Shown: positions 24,841 to 32,314 of the stretch, piece by piece | Position numbering within the stretch: the stretch's first letter is position 1 | Layout: every line of letters begins with the position of its first letter | Origin: Promineifilum sp. | GTDB lineage: Bacteria; Chloroflexota; Anaerolineae; Promineifilales; Promineifilaceae | DNA: 64,000 nucleotides | NCBI GenBank assembly: GCA_020634335.1 | Contig: JACKBY010000017.1 | Span: 8,344-72,343, forward strand | Reading direction: 5' to 3' | The notes under the pieces: model-generated | Database searches by the model: none | Told to the model about the DNA's origin: nothing | The model's input: only the letters and a program-made list of their open reading frames with translations | Position numbers and translations under genes: made by a program

Positions 24841-26709
24841 TCATGCCAGCACCTCCTCAAGCCCGGTCTGCAGCAGCCGGTAGAAGCGCGAATCGGAGTC
24901 GGCGGCCAGCGCGGCGCGCGGGCCAACTTCAACGACGCGGCCGTCCTCCAGGATGAGGATGTCGTCAGCCCGCATCACGGTGCGCAGGCGATGGGCGATG
25001 ATAATAGCCGTGCGGCCGTCCAGCAGCCGGTCGATGGCTCGCTCCAGCCGTTGCTCCGTGTCGGGGTCGAGCCGCGACGAAGCCTCATCAAGCACCACCA
25101 GTCGCGCGTCGCGCAGGAACACGCGCGCGAAGGCCAGCAATTGCCCCTCCCCGGCCGACAAGCCCTTGCCGCCGCCCTCCAGCACCGTATCCAGCCCGTT
25201 GGGCAAGCTGCCATACCAATCGCCCAGGCCCAGCGTCTCCAGCGCGGCCACGATGCGGCCGTCATCAATAGTTGGCTGCCCGGCATCATAGTTGCTGAAC
25301 AGTGTCAGATTGTCGCGCACGGTCGCGGCGAAAAGTTGCACGTCCTGCGTCACCAGGCCGATGTGGCGGCGCAACTCGCCCAGCGGCACGCCGCGCAGAT
25401 CGACGCCGTCGTCGTGGCCGATGCGGATGCCTCCGGCGTCCGCGTCGTAGAGCCGGAAAAGCAGTCGGGTCAACGTCGTTTTGCCGCTGCCCGTGCGCCC
25501 CAGCACCCCCAGCACGCGGCCGGGAGCGACGGCGAAAGAGATGTCGTGGAGGACAGTCGGCGTGTCGAGTGACGAATCGGACGGTGGGACCCCATCTTCA
25601 TTCGTAAATCCTGATTCGTCATTTGTCATATGTCGCCTGTCCTTATAGGCGAATGATACCCCGTCGAACAGCACCCCCGGCGCGCCCGGCGGCAACTGCG
25701 GCCCGCCCGCGCTGCCGGCCGCTTCGCCCACCTCCGGCCGCAAATCAAAGAACTCGCGCGTGCGGTTGACGCCGGCCAGCGCGCGCTGGATGTAGCTCAG
25801 GTGGCGGCGCACCGAGTCGAGCGGCGACTCCAGCAGGCCAACGTAGTAGACCAGCGTGAAAACTGTGCCGATAGTCATGGCCCCCGCGCGCAACGACAGG
25901 GCGGCCAGGCCCATGGACCCGGCCAGCGCCAGCACAAACAACAACGTGCTCGTCGCGCCGACGATGGTGCTCAAGGTATAGGTGCGCCGGGTCAACTGCG
26001 CGTGGGTGTTCAGCAGAGGGTAGAGGCGGGCCATCACGTAAGGTGCGCCGCCGTTGGGAACGACGTCCTCCGTGCCGGTAATATGTTCTTCCAGAAAACC
26101 GAACAGCTCGGCGATGGCCCGGCTGATGCTTGTGAACAGCGTCACCATACGCTCCTGGATGACGCGCAGCAGCGTGACCATGACGACGGCATAGCCCAGC
26201 GCCAGCAGGCCGATGCGCCAGTCCGCCAGAAATATCAGGACGATGATACCCGCCACCAGCAGGCCGTTGCCGATGAGACTGACGACGATCTCCGAGAAGT
26301 ACTCGGCCAGTTCGCCGACGTCGCCGTCAATGCGCTCGATCAGCTCGCCGGGCGTGCGCAGCTTGTGGAAGCCCATATCCAGCCGTAAGATGTGGGCCGT
26401 CAGGTCGGCGCGCAGGGCATTGGTCGTCGCCCAGCCGAGGTCTTCGGTCAGGAAGACGGTGACGAGAAACAGCGCCTTCTGGGCCAGCACGGCGGCGAAG
26501 AACAGCCCGGCGATGACGGTCAGACGGTTCGGCGAACCACCTCCCTGGCCGGTCGCCGCATCGACAAAGCGGCCGAGCAACTGCGGCGCAAGCAGTTGCA
26601 GGCCGATGCTCGTCAACAGCAAAAGGGTCAGCAGCGCCACCCGGCCGCGAAACGGCCGCAGGTAGTGCCACATCATGCGAACAGGTTGGGTTGGAACTGA
26701 TTGATCCAT
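24841..26709 (-). CDS. ABC exporter, fused permease/ATPase (subunit with canonical Walker B)
   Basis: A 622-residue partner of the downstream ABC gene: membrane domain (about 20-315), ATPase with Walker A GRTGSGKT (about 404), Walker B LVVLDE and H-loop IIIAHR. The signature motif reads LSAGE instead of LSGGQ. This degenerate signature would complete the degenerate ATP site formed with the partner's LDD Walker B. An insert of about 25 residues around RRHMTNDESGFTNEDG is encoded by heptad-repeat DNA (25568-25634) between early ATPase strands. ATG 26709 is chosen over a TTG at 26715. Confidence 0.93.
   Translation of the reverse strand: MDQSVPTQPVRMMWHYLRPFRGRVALLTLLLLTSIGLQLLAPQLLGRFVDAATGQGGGSPNRLTVIAGLFFAAVLAQKALFLVTVFLTEDLGWATTNALRADLTAHILRLDMGFHKLRTPGELIERIDGDVGELAEYFSEIVVSLIGNGLLVAGIIVLIFLADWRIGLLALGYAVVMVTLLRVIQERMVTLFTSISRAIAELFGFLEEHITGTEDVVPNGGAPYVMARLYPLLNTHAQLTRRTYTLSTIVGATSTLLFVLALAGSMGLAALSLRAGAMTIGTVFTLVYYVGLLESPLDSVRRHLSYIQRALAGVNRTREFFDLRPEVGEAAGSAGGPQLPPGAPGVLFDGVSFAYKDRRHMTNDESGFTNEDGVPPSDSSLDTPTVLHDISFAVAPGRVLGVLGRTGSGKTTLTRLLFRLYDADAGGIRIGHDDGVDLRGVPLGELRRHIGLVTQDVQLFAATVRDNLTLFSNYDAGQPTIDDGRIVAALETLGLGDWYGSLPNGLDTVLEGGGKGLSAGEGQLLAFARVFLRDARLVVLDEASSRLDPDTEQRLERAIDRLLDGRTAIIIAHRLRTVMRADDILILEDGRVVEVGPRAALAADSDSRFYRLLQTGLEEVLA
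25568..25634. repeat. heptad-type repeat inside an ABC transporter gene
   Basis: Units attcgtc, atttgtc and atatgtc at 25614-25634, plus gagtgacgaatc (25566-25577) and cattcgt (25599-25605) on the other side, form a loose inverted arrangement. They encode the MTNDE-type insert in the ATPase domain. The same DNA pattern occurs in glycosyltransferase genes. Confidence 0.65.
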
Positions 26710-27101
26710 ATTCAAGCATTTAAACCACAGATTACACAGACGACGCCGATCGAGGTGATCGCCAACGACGCACGCGACTATTCAGTTGTAGTGGTTTGCT
26801 AATCGGGAAGGATGCGCGAAACCACAGGGGCGGCAACCCTGCGGCCGGGTGGATGCGGATGGGGACGGCCGCGCCGTATGAGGCGGGCCGAAAATTGGCG
26901 GCTGGCCGAATCTACCGGGCGGCGGGTGGGCTCGCGGTGCGCCGGGCGGAATGGGAAGATGGGGTAGATGGTGTTCGCATTTTGGCAATCTCCTGTCGAT
27001 ACCTCGAATTTATTTAACGCGGGCAGTATAGCAGAGAAGAAGGATGTGGGTCAATGGAGAGGAGCAGGTTAGGCAAGCTTCTAACCATCATAGCGTCTCT
27101 T
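26710..27101. other. gene-free stretch upstream of the ABC operon
   Basis: 392 bp with no convincing gene. Near its left end lies ccacagattacacaga (26725-26740), a fragment shared with 50397-50461. A short Pro/His-rich reverse frame (26782-26988) has AGGAG 9 bp before an internal ATG that gives only 22 residues. I regard it as noise or at most a leader peptide. The ABC operon's promoter must be here, but no clear -35/-10 pair stood out. Confidence 0.5.
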
Positions 27102-28523
27102 TCATTCACTTCCCGGTGGACAAGGCTCATCTTCCCCGATTATTGCAAACACGTGGGTTTCCTCAAACCCCGAAAATGCAAAAGCGTCGGGAAATGACTT
27201 CAGCAAACAAAGCTCATCCATGGCGAGGATAGACGGCCATATCTGGGTGGCGAAATCGTCGTTGTCAGGGATGCCGCTCACTAAAACGTAATCCACTCCC
27301 CATTCGCGCAAGATGGGAATTGCTGTAGGAGTGGGCCAACTACCAAGCTGGGCATCGACGGCGGTAAGGTAAGACGGTTGAAATGACATATAGCCGTTTA
27401 CGATTGACTGACCATGACGTGATTGACTATACATTGCCAACTTGTCGATCCAGGGACGCGGGTATTCAATGATCGCCGTCCCTTCAGGTTGCGCGGCCAG
27501 CCACTCATCGACAAGGCGGTCATTGATCGCCACGGCGGTGAAATCAGAGTAGGGGATTATTAGTCCTTCAAATATGATCAGAATTCCCAACATTGTTGCG
27601 ATGATGGCCCCCCAACGTCCTTTGCCGAGCAGCCAGGCTGCCCCGTAGCCGGCCAGAGCCGCAACCACTATCATCAATGGCATGTCAAAACGCGCCCACA
27701 CGCGAAGAGACGAGTAGAACGGTAGCCAATGGTAAAAGAGCATACCCGGCAACACGATTGGTATCTGTCCGGCGGGAAGCGGAAGACCCACAATAAGAGG
27801 TGATATTATGGCGTTTACCCACGCCGGGGCGGGGATGAGGACACGTTCGCCGCGCCAGCGAAGCGTCAGACCCATGCCCAACACAACACTGATCAAACCC
27901 ATGACGATGAAGGGTCGCGTCTGCCGCCAGGGAGTCGTGAGTAGCCCAATGATCGCTGCAATCGTTGCCGCATAACCGAGTGATACGACGTCCTGTTCCC
28001 CACCAATTGGGAATGTGGTAAAAGTTTGGTTTCTCCAAAGCGGATGCAGTGGATTTGGACTGAACAAATAGTCGAGACTAAAGCCTAATTGCTCCGAGTC
28101 GGCGACCGTAAACGTACCACCATCGGGTAACATTATGCGACGCGCGTGCCAGGTTAATAAGGCAAAAGGAGCAATGAGAATAAAGGTGACACCGATAACC
28201 CCAAGGAGTCGAATTAGCCGTTCGCGCCAATTCACTTCAGAAGCGGCGAACAACCCCAAACCAAGCAGTGGAAGTGTGGCGACAAACAAAAAGTACCACT
28301 GTGAGATGATTATGGCGGCCAAAAATGTGCCGCTTAAAATCAACCACTTCCAGGAAATTGGCCGAGACATCGACGACAAGCGCAACAGGCTGGCGGCCGC
28401 ATATGGTAAAAACATCATACCGATCAGCAGTTGTAGGTGGCCGCCAAGCCGTAGCGTAAACACAGGGGCGGCTATATATGCGCAACCTGCGAGCAAGCCC
28501 GCAAACATCTTGCTGGTCCTCAT
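27102..28523 (-). CDS. multi-spanning membrane glycosyltransferase-like protein, C-terminal portion
   Basis: A 473-residue frame with about eight to nine hydrophobic segments and a C-terminal soluble part (DEWLAAQPEGTAIIEYPRP, WGVDYVLVSG) like that of bacterial GT-C-type proteins (YfhO/6-TM oligosaccharide-transfer-like). Its beginning, AGLLAGCAYIAAPVFTLRLGGHLQLL, corresponds to an internal part of such proteins, and the preceding small ORF supplies the missing N-terminus. Its ATG overlaps that ORF's TGA (ATGA, 28523-28520). It is either one split gene or two coupled polypeptides. G+C is slightly lower than its neighbours. Confidence 0.75.
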   Translation of the reverse strand: MRTSKMFAGLLAGCAYIAAPVFTLRLGGHLQLLIGMMFLPYAAASLLRLSSMSRPISWKWLILSGTFLAAIIISQWYFLFVATLPLLGLGLFAASEVNWRERLIRLLGVIGVTFILIAPFALLTWHARRIMLPDGGTFTVADSEQLGFSLDYLFSPNPLHPLWRNQTFTTFPIGGEQDVVSLGYAATIAAIIGLLTTPWRQTRPFIVMGLISVVLGMGLTLRWRGERVLIPAPAWVNAIISPLIVGLPLPAGQIPIVLPGMLFYHWLPFYSSLRVWARFDMPLMIVVAALAGYGAAWLLGKGRWGAIIATMLGILIIFEGLIIPYSDFTAVAINDRLVDEWLAAQPEGTAIIEYPRPWIDKLAMYSQSRHGQSIVNGYMSFQPSYLTAVDAQLGSWPTPTAIPILREWGVDYVLVSGIPDNDDFATQIWPSILAMDELCLLKSFPDAFAFSGFEETHVFAIIGEDEPCPPGSE

Positions 28524-28924
28524 GTCAACCAGTACATGCCCAATCCGCCCAAAACAAAAGTTGCCAGCAAGGTCAGGTTATAGGTAACAATGGGGCCTAA
28601 AATCGCGGTGAATGGCGACAACAGGAGAAAATACCAAGTGGGTTGTGCACCGGATGCCGTATACCACCCTTCAGGATAATACACATCAGGCGTATAAAAT
28701 GGATTCGTGCCGGTTTCGAAAATGGCCTTTTTGGCAGAAACCAGTTGCCAAATCACTTCGAATGAGTCGTCAAATGGACGGCCGATGACGTGACTGTTCA
28801 GGTTCATCACCATTGGCAAATTCACAATCAAAACCAATAGTAGAAAAAACAGACCAGGCAGCAAGACTCTACGCCCTCTGTGGCCTGAAGGCGCAATTTC
28901 CGGTGAATAGGCAGAGGTATACAT
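28520..28924 (-). CDS. membrane glycosyltransferase-like protein, N-terminal portion
   Basis: 134 residues: a short cytoplasmic start, a first membrane span (LLPGLFFLLLVLIVNLPMV), an extracytoplasmic loop with GRPFDDSFEVIWQL and YYPEGW, then two spans ending GGLGMYWLT. This is the normal opening of a GT-C type membrane glycosyltransferase, in which an acidic loop after the first span carries the catalytic residues. It ends abruptly in a TGA that overlaps the next ATG. The ORF extends to 29215, but the upstream part overlaps the DUF1697 gene and is not coding in this frame. Confidence 0.7.
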   Translation of the reverse strand: MYTSAYSPEIAPSGHRGRRVLLPGLFFLLLVLIVNLPMVMNLNSHVIGRPFDDSFEVIWQLVSAKKAIFETGTNPFYTPDVYYPEGWYTASGAQPTWYFLLLSPFTAILGPIVTYNLTLLATFVLGGLGMYWLT

Positions 28925-28938
28925 CCTTATCGACTCCG

Positions 28939-29478
28939 TCAGTTCTTTAATCTCGCCCCCAGCTTCCCCACCGTCCGCCCATTGCGCACCGTCGCCGGCA
29001 TCCCCAACGCCTTCTCCAGCGCGCTCCCGGCAAAAGACGAGTCGCCCAGCGCATCGCGCCGCAGCCAATAGACCTCGCGGCCGTCCACGTGGAAGGCATC
29101 CACAGCCGTCGTATAAGCCAGCAACCTTTCCCGCGCGGCATCGTCCGGTGATGCGCCCAGAAAGGCGATGAAGAGCGTGTGGGCTGTGGCGCGGTCGGCG
29201 TCGCTGAAGGGCCATGTGGCCGCCACGGCCGCCAACTCGGCCGGCGTGCGGATGAATGTATCGACCCGGTAGCCGAGCGCGTCTTGCAGGCCGGCCTCGA
29301 GGGTCCGCTCCAGGGCGGCCGTGTCTGTCTCCGGCGCGTCAAAGATGACATTGCCGCTGGCGATAAACGTCGAAACGCCGGCAAAGCCCATCTCCGCGAA
29401 CAGCGCGCGCAGGCGATCCATCTTGATCGTGCGGCCGCCGACATTGATGGCGCGGAGGAAGGCGATATAGCGCGACAT
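28939..29478 (-). CDS. DUF1697 family protein
   Basis: A 179-residue protein beginning MSRYIAFLRAINVGGRTIKM, with GFAGVSTFIASGNVIFDAP and a C-terminal YWLRRDALGDSSF and RNGRTVGKL. These are the hallmark stretches of the DUF1697 family, small globular proteins common in soil and wastewater bacteria with no established activity. It starts at ATG 29478 and lies 15 bp upstream of the split membrane gene on the same strand. Confidence 0.93.
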   Translation of the reverse strand: MSRYIAFLRAINVGGRTIKMDRLRALFAEMGFAGVSTFIASGNVIFDAPETDTAALERTLEAGLQDALGYRVDTFIRTPAELAAVAATWPFSDADRATAHTLFIAFLGASPDDAARERLLAYTTAVDAFHVDGREVYWLRRDALGDSSFAGSALEKALGMPATVRNGRTVGKLGARLKN

Positions 29479-29510
29479 GTTAGAGAATGTGGCCCGATCC
29501 TGTAATCCGG

Positions 29511-29789
29511 TTAGTCTATTGTTGACCTTTGCAGTTCCGCGTCAATCCTCTCGCGTAGGAAGACCTTGATCAATGATTGATAGGGAACATCGCGTTTATT
29601 CGCCAACAGCTTCAACTCGTCCAGCATCGACTCGGGCATCCGCACGGAGATGGTGCGGGTCGATGGTTTAAGACTTGGAAAGACGATCCGACGACCCTGG
29701 CGCCAATCTCTGTAATCGGTCGAATCATGGGTGGCCCAAAACTCGCGTTCTTCAGCTTCGTCCTCAAATTCAGGTATTGGCTTGGTCAT
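29511..29789 (-). CDS. brnA: BrnA-like/CopG-type antitoxin
   Basis: A 92-residue antitoxin: an acidic toxin-binding start (IPEFEDEAEEREFWATHDSTDY), then a ribbon-helix-helix DNA-binding C-terminus (RTISVRMPESMLDELKLLANK, PYQSLIKVFLRERI). The layout matches the CopG antitoxin partners of BrnT. It overlaps the toxin gene by 20 bp and would be made from the same mRNA after it. Such antitoxins repress their own operon. Confidence 0.88.
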   Translation of the reverse strand: MTKPIPEFEDEAEEREFWATHDSTDYRDWRQGRRIVFPSLKPSTRTISVRMPESMLDELKLLANKRDVPYQSLIKVFLRERIDAELQRSTID

Positions 29790-30069
29790 AAACCACTCGC
29801 TCCTTGCGGCTCACATCTCGTGCAGAGATGATCCTGATCTTACTATCGCGCACGGTAAACGATAAGAAGAGAAGTCGATCCCTGTTGGTCTGGCCGAGGG
29901 CCAAATAACGTTGCTTAACTTCTGAGTGTTTGGCGTCATCAGCAATGACGAGAGGGAGATTGAAGAAAACCTCTTCACATTCCCCGCTCGACACTCGATG
30001 CTTGACCCAGTTCTTGTAGCGGTTACCTTCGTCCCAGTCAAAGCCGTGTATCTGCCGCGTGTCAAGCAT
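29770..30069 (-). CDS. brnT: BrnT family ribonuclease toxin
   Basis: A 99-residue toxin with the family's landmarks: FDWDEGNRYKNWVKHRVSSGECEEVF, then RYLALGQTNRDRLLFLSFTVRD and IRIISARDVSRKER. BrnT folds like RelE-type RNases and is neutralised by BrnA. It is the first gene of the pair, with toxin before antitoxin, the usual BrnTA order. Both genes look intact. Confidence 0.92.
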   Translation of the reverse strand: MLDTRQIHGFDWDEGNRYKNWVKHRVSSGECEEVFFNLPLVIADDAKHSEVKQRYLALGQTNRDRLLFLSFTVRDSKIRIISARDVSRKERVVYDQANT

Positions 30070-30117
30070 GAGTGTATATTACCATTATGGACAGTGTCGT
30101 TCAATAGGCTATGAGGC

Positions 30118-31188
30118 CTAAAGGAGGATGTCTTCATCTATCTCCCCCACGGACGCGCAGCCGCACAAGCCCATCGCCAAATCCACCTCGGCCCGCAGCA
30201 GCTCCAACACGTGCTCCACGCCGCGCTGCCCGCCAGCCGCCAGCCCCCACAGCACCGGCCGCCCCACCGCCACCGCCTGCGCCCCATAGGCCAGCGCCTT
30301 CACCACGTCCGTGCCGCGCCGGATGCCGCCGTCGACAAGCACCTCGATGCGGCCGTCCACCGCCGCCACGATCTCCGGCAGCGCCTCGATGGTCGCCGGA
30401 GCCGTGTCAAGCTGCCGCCCGCCGTGATTGCTGACGAAGACTCCCGCCGCGCCGTGCTCCACCGCCAGCCGCGCGTCGTCGGGGTGGACGATGCCCTTCA
30501 ACAACACCGGCAGCTTCGTCAGGCCGCACAACCACGTCACGTCTTTCCAGGAAAGGGTCTGGTCGAACTGCGAGATTACGTACGCGGCCGCCCCGGAGCC
30601 TTGCGCATCTTGCGGGAACGCCTCTTGCCCGGCGGGCATCAGATTCATGACCGATAGCCCCGGCGGCAACTGGAAGCGATTGCGCACGTCGCGCTCGCGG
30701 CGGCCCAGGATTTGCGCGTCGACGGTTAGCACCAGCGCCGAACAACCGGCCGCCTCGGCCCGTTGCACCAGCGCCTTTGTCGCCTCGCGGTCTTTATAGA
30801 CGTAGAGCTGGAACCACACCGGCCCCGTGGCCGCGGCCATCACGTCCTCAATCGATGTAGTCGACAGCGTGCTCAGGATCATCAGCGTTCCGGCGTTGCC
30901 CGCCGCGCGCGCCGTGGCCGCTTCGCCGTCCGGGTGGGCCAGTTTCTGGAAGGCAGTCGGCGCGACGATGACCGGCATGTTCAACGAATGGCCCAGCACT
31001 GTGGCCCTCGTCGTGCGCCGGCTGATATCGCGCAGGACGCGGTAGCGCAGCCGGATGCGGTCATAAGCGGCGTGATTCTCGCGCAAGGTGATTTCGTCGT
31101 GCGCCCCGCTGGCATAGTAGTCATGGGCCATCGACGTCAGCTTTTCGCGGGCGAGAGCTTCGTAATCGTAGAGGTTAATAGGATCCAT
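30118..31188 (-). CDS. FMN-dependent alpha-hydroxy acid oxidase (lactate/glycolate-oxidase-like)
   Basis: A 356-residue TIM-barrel flavoprotein. Landmarks: N-terminal YYASGAHDEITLRENHAAYDRI with the active-site Tyr, PVIVAPTAFQKLAHPDGE, WFQLYVYKDR (Gln/Tyr), KLPVLLKGIVHPDD (active-site Lys) and the catalytic His-Arg in VSNHGGRQLD. The FMN phosphate site VDGGIRRGTDVVKALAYGAQAVAVGR follows. It oxidises an L-2-hydroxy acid to a 2-oxo acid, with oxygen or a carrier as acceptor. The exact substrate cannot be told. AGGAGAAGG precedes ATG 31188. Confidence 0.95.
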   Translation of the reverse strand: MDPINLYDYEALAREKLTSMAHDYYASGAHDEITLRENHAAYDRIRLRYRVLRDISRRTTRATVLGHSLNMPVIVAPTAFQKLAHPDGEAATARAAGNAGTLMILSTLSTTSIEDVMAAATGPVWFQLYVYKDREATKALVQRAEAAGCSALVLTVDAQILGRRERDVRNRFQLPPGLSVMNLMPAGQEAFPQDAQGSGAAAYVISQFDQTLSWKDVTWLCGLTKLPVLLKGIVHPDDARLAVEHGAAGVFVSNHGGRQLDTAPATIEALPEIVAAVDGRIEVLVDGGIRRGTDVVKALAYGAQAVAVGRPVLWGLAAGGQRGVEHVLELLRAEVDLAMGLCGCASVGEIDEDILL

Positions 31189-31389
31189 GGCCTTCTCCTG
31201 TTTGCTTGGTGGCGAGCTGGTTTAAATTATACCCCACTCATCAATCTCTCCCCGTTTGCCAACACATTCCCAACAACTTCCTCAAAGTTTCTGAACATTC
31301 TCCGGCTATCCTGATGGCAGTTAACCAAACCGCCATACAAGTGGCAAGCTCCCCGGAAGGGGGACACATATCACATAGGAGAATTGAAA

Positions 31390-32172
31390 ATGATTCGCAA
31401 CAAACTAATGATTTCGGTATTGGGTGGGGTCATGGCTGTGGGGCTGCTCGGCAGCACGGCGGTGAGCTTCGCCCAGACGGATTTGCCGGCCACGACATCA
31501 GCGGCGTCTCTCGTCCTCATTCACAACGGTGGCCTGGGCGGGTTGAGCGACCGCGATCAATCTCTGGCCGACGCGCTGGGCATCGACCTCGAAGCACTAC
31601 AGACGGCTCAGCAAGCCGCCCGCATCGCCATGATCGACCAGGCCGTGGCCGATGGGTTGCTGACTGAGGCCCAAGGCGAGCAGATGAAGCTGCTCGGCGG
31701 CGGCTTCGGCCGCGGTGGACGATTCGGCTACGACGAGGATCAATACCTGGCCGACGCGCTGGGCATCTCCGTCGAGGAACTCCAGGCGGCCGAACTGTCC
31801 AGCTACGCCACCGAGCTGGCCGCGGCGGTCGAGGCCGGCACAATCACCCAGGACGAGGCCGATCTGATGCTGGCCCGCAGGGCGGTGCAGAACTACGTCG
31901 ATCAGGATGCCCTCAATTCGGCGGCACAGGCGGTCCATGAAGATGCACTGGCCGCGGCCGTGGCCGACGGAGCCATCACCCAGGCCCAGGCCGACGCGCT
32001 GCTGGCTCAATTCGCAACCCAGTCCTTTGGCTTCGGCCCGCACGACGGGTTTGGCGGGCATGGCGGCCGCGGCGGACGTGGCGGCCCGGGCGGCTTCGGC
32101 CTGAACTCGCTGCCGAACAGCACCCCGCAAACAACGCCCGACACGACAACCGACACGTCGTTTGACGCCTGA
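31390..32172 (+). CDS. exported helical-repeat protein with Gly-rich tail
   Basis: 260 residues with a signal peptide (cleavage probably after AVSFAQ). The body contains two repeats opening SLADALGI / YLADALGI and three copies of a short pattern (VADGLLTEAQGE, VEAGTITQDEAD, VADGAITQAQAD), all predicted helical and acidic. They lead to a Gly/Arg/Phe-rich stretch and a Thr/Pro tail. Such helix-turn-helix pairs are common in uncharacterised exported proteins. AGGAG sits 7 bp before ATG 31390. It is a single gene followed by a strong palindromic terminator. No function can be proposed. Confidence 0.75.
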   Translation: MIRNKLMISVLGGVMAVGLLGSTAVSFAQTDLPATTSAASLVLIHNGGLGGLSDRDQSLADALGIDLEALQTAQQAARIAMIDQAVADGLLTEAQGEQMKLLGGGFGRGGRFGYDEDQYLADALGISVEELQAAELSSYATELAAAVEAGTITQDEADLMLARRAVQNYVDQDALNSAAQAVHEDALAAAVADGAITQAQADALLAQFATQSFGFGPHDGFGGHGGRGGRGGPGGFGLNSLPNSTPQTTPDTTTDTSFDA

Positions 32173-32229
32173 TTGTGACGGGCAGATCGGGGCGGCACAA
32201 GCGACCCGCCTTGGATTTCCTCCCCTCCC

Positions 32230-32258
32230 AAGGGCGCGCAGATCATCTGCGCGCCCTT
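32230..32258. terminator. 29-bp perfect palindrome, terminator
   Basis: AAGGGCGCGCAGAT and its complement flank a single C. It separates the exported protein gene from the converging thrS. It has no long T-run but is very stable and symmetric, so it may stop transcripts from both sides. Confidence 0.7.
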
Positions 32259-32314
32259 CGTGTTGCCTCGCTTGAACTTACCGTACCTTTCCCCCTCAAC
32301 CGAGGATGACTCCG

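Noticed and set aside
26782..26988. Reverse-strand Pro/His-rich ORF upstream of the ABC operon
   Set aside because: It needs a TTG start, is composition-driven in GC-rich DNA, and the well-spaced ATG after AGGAG gives only 22 residues in another frame.
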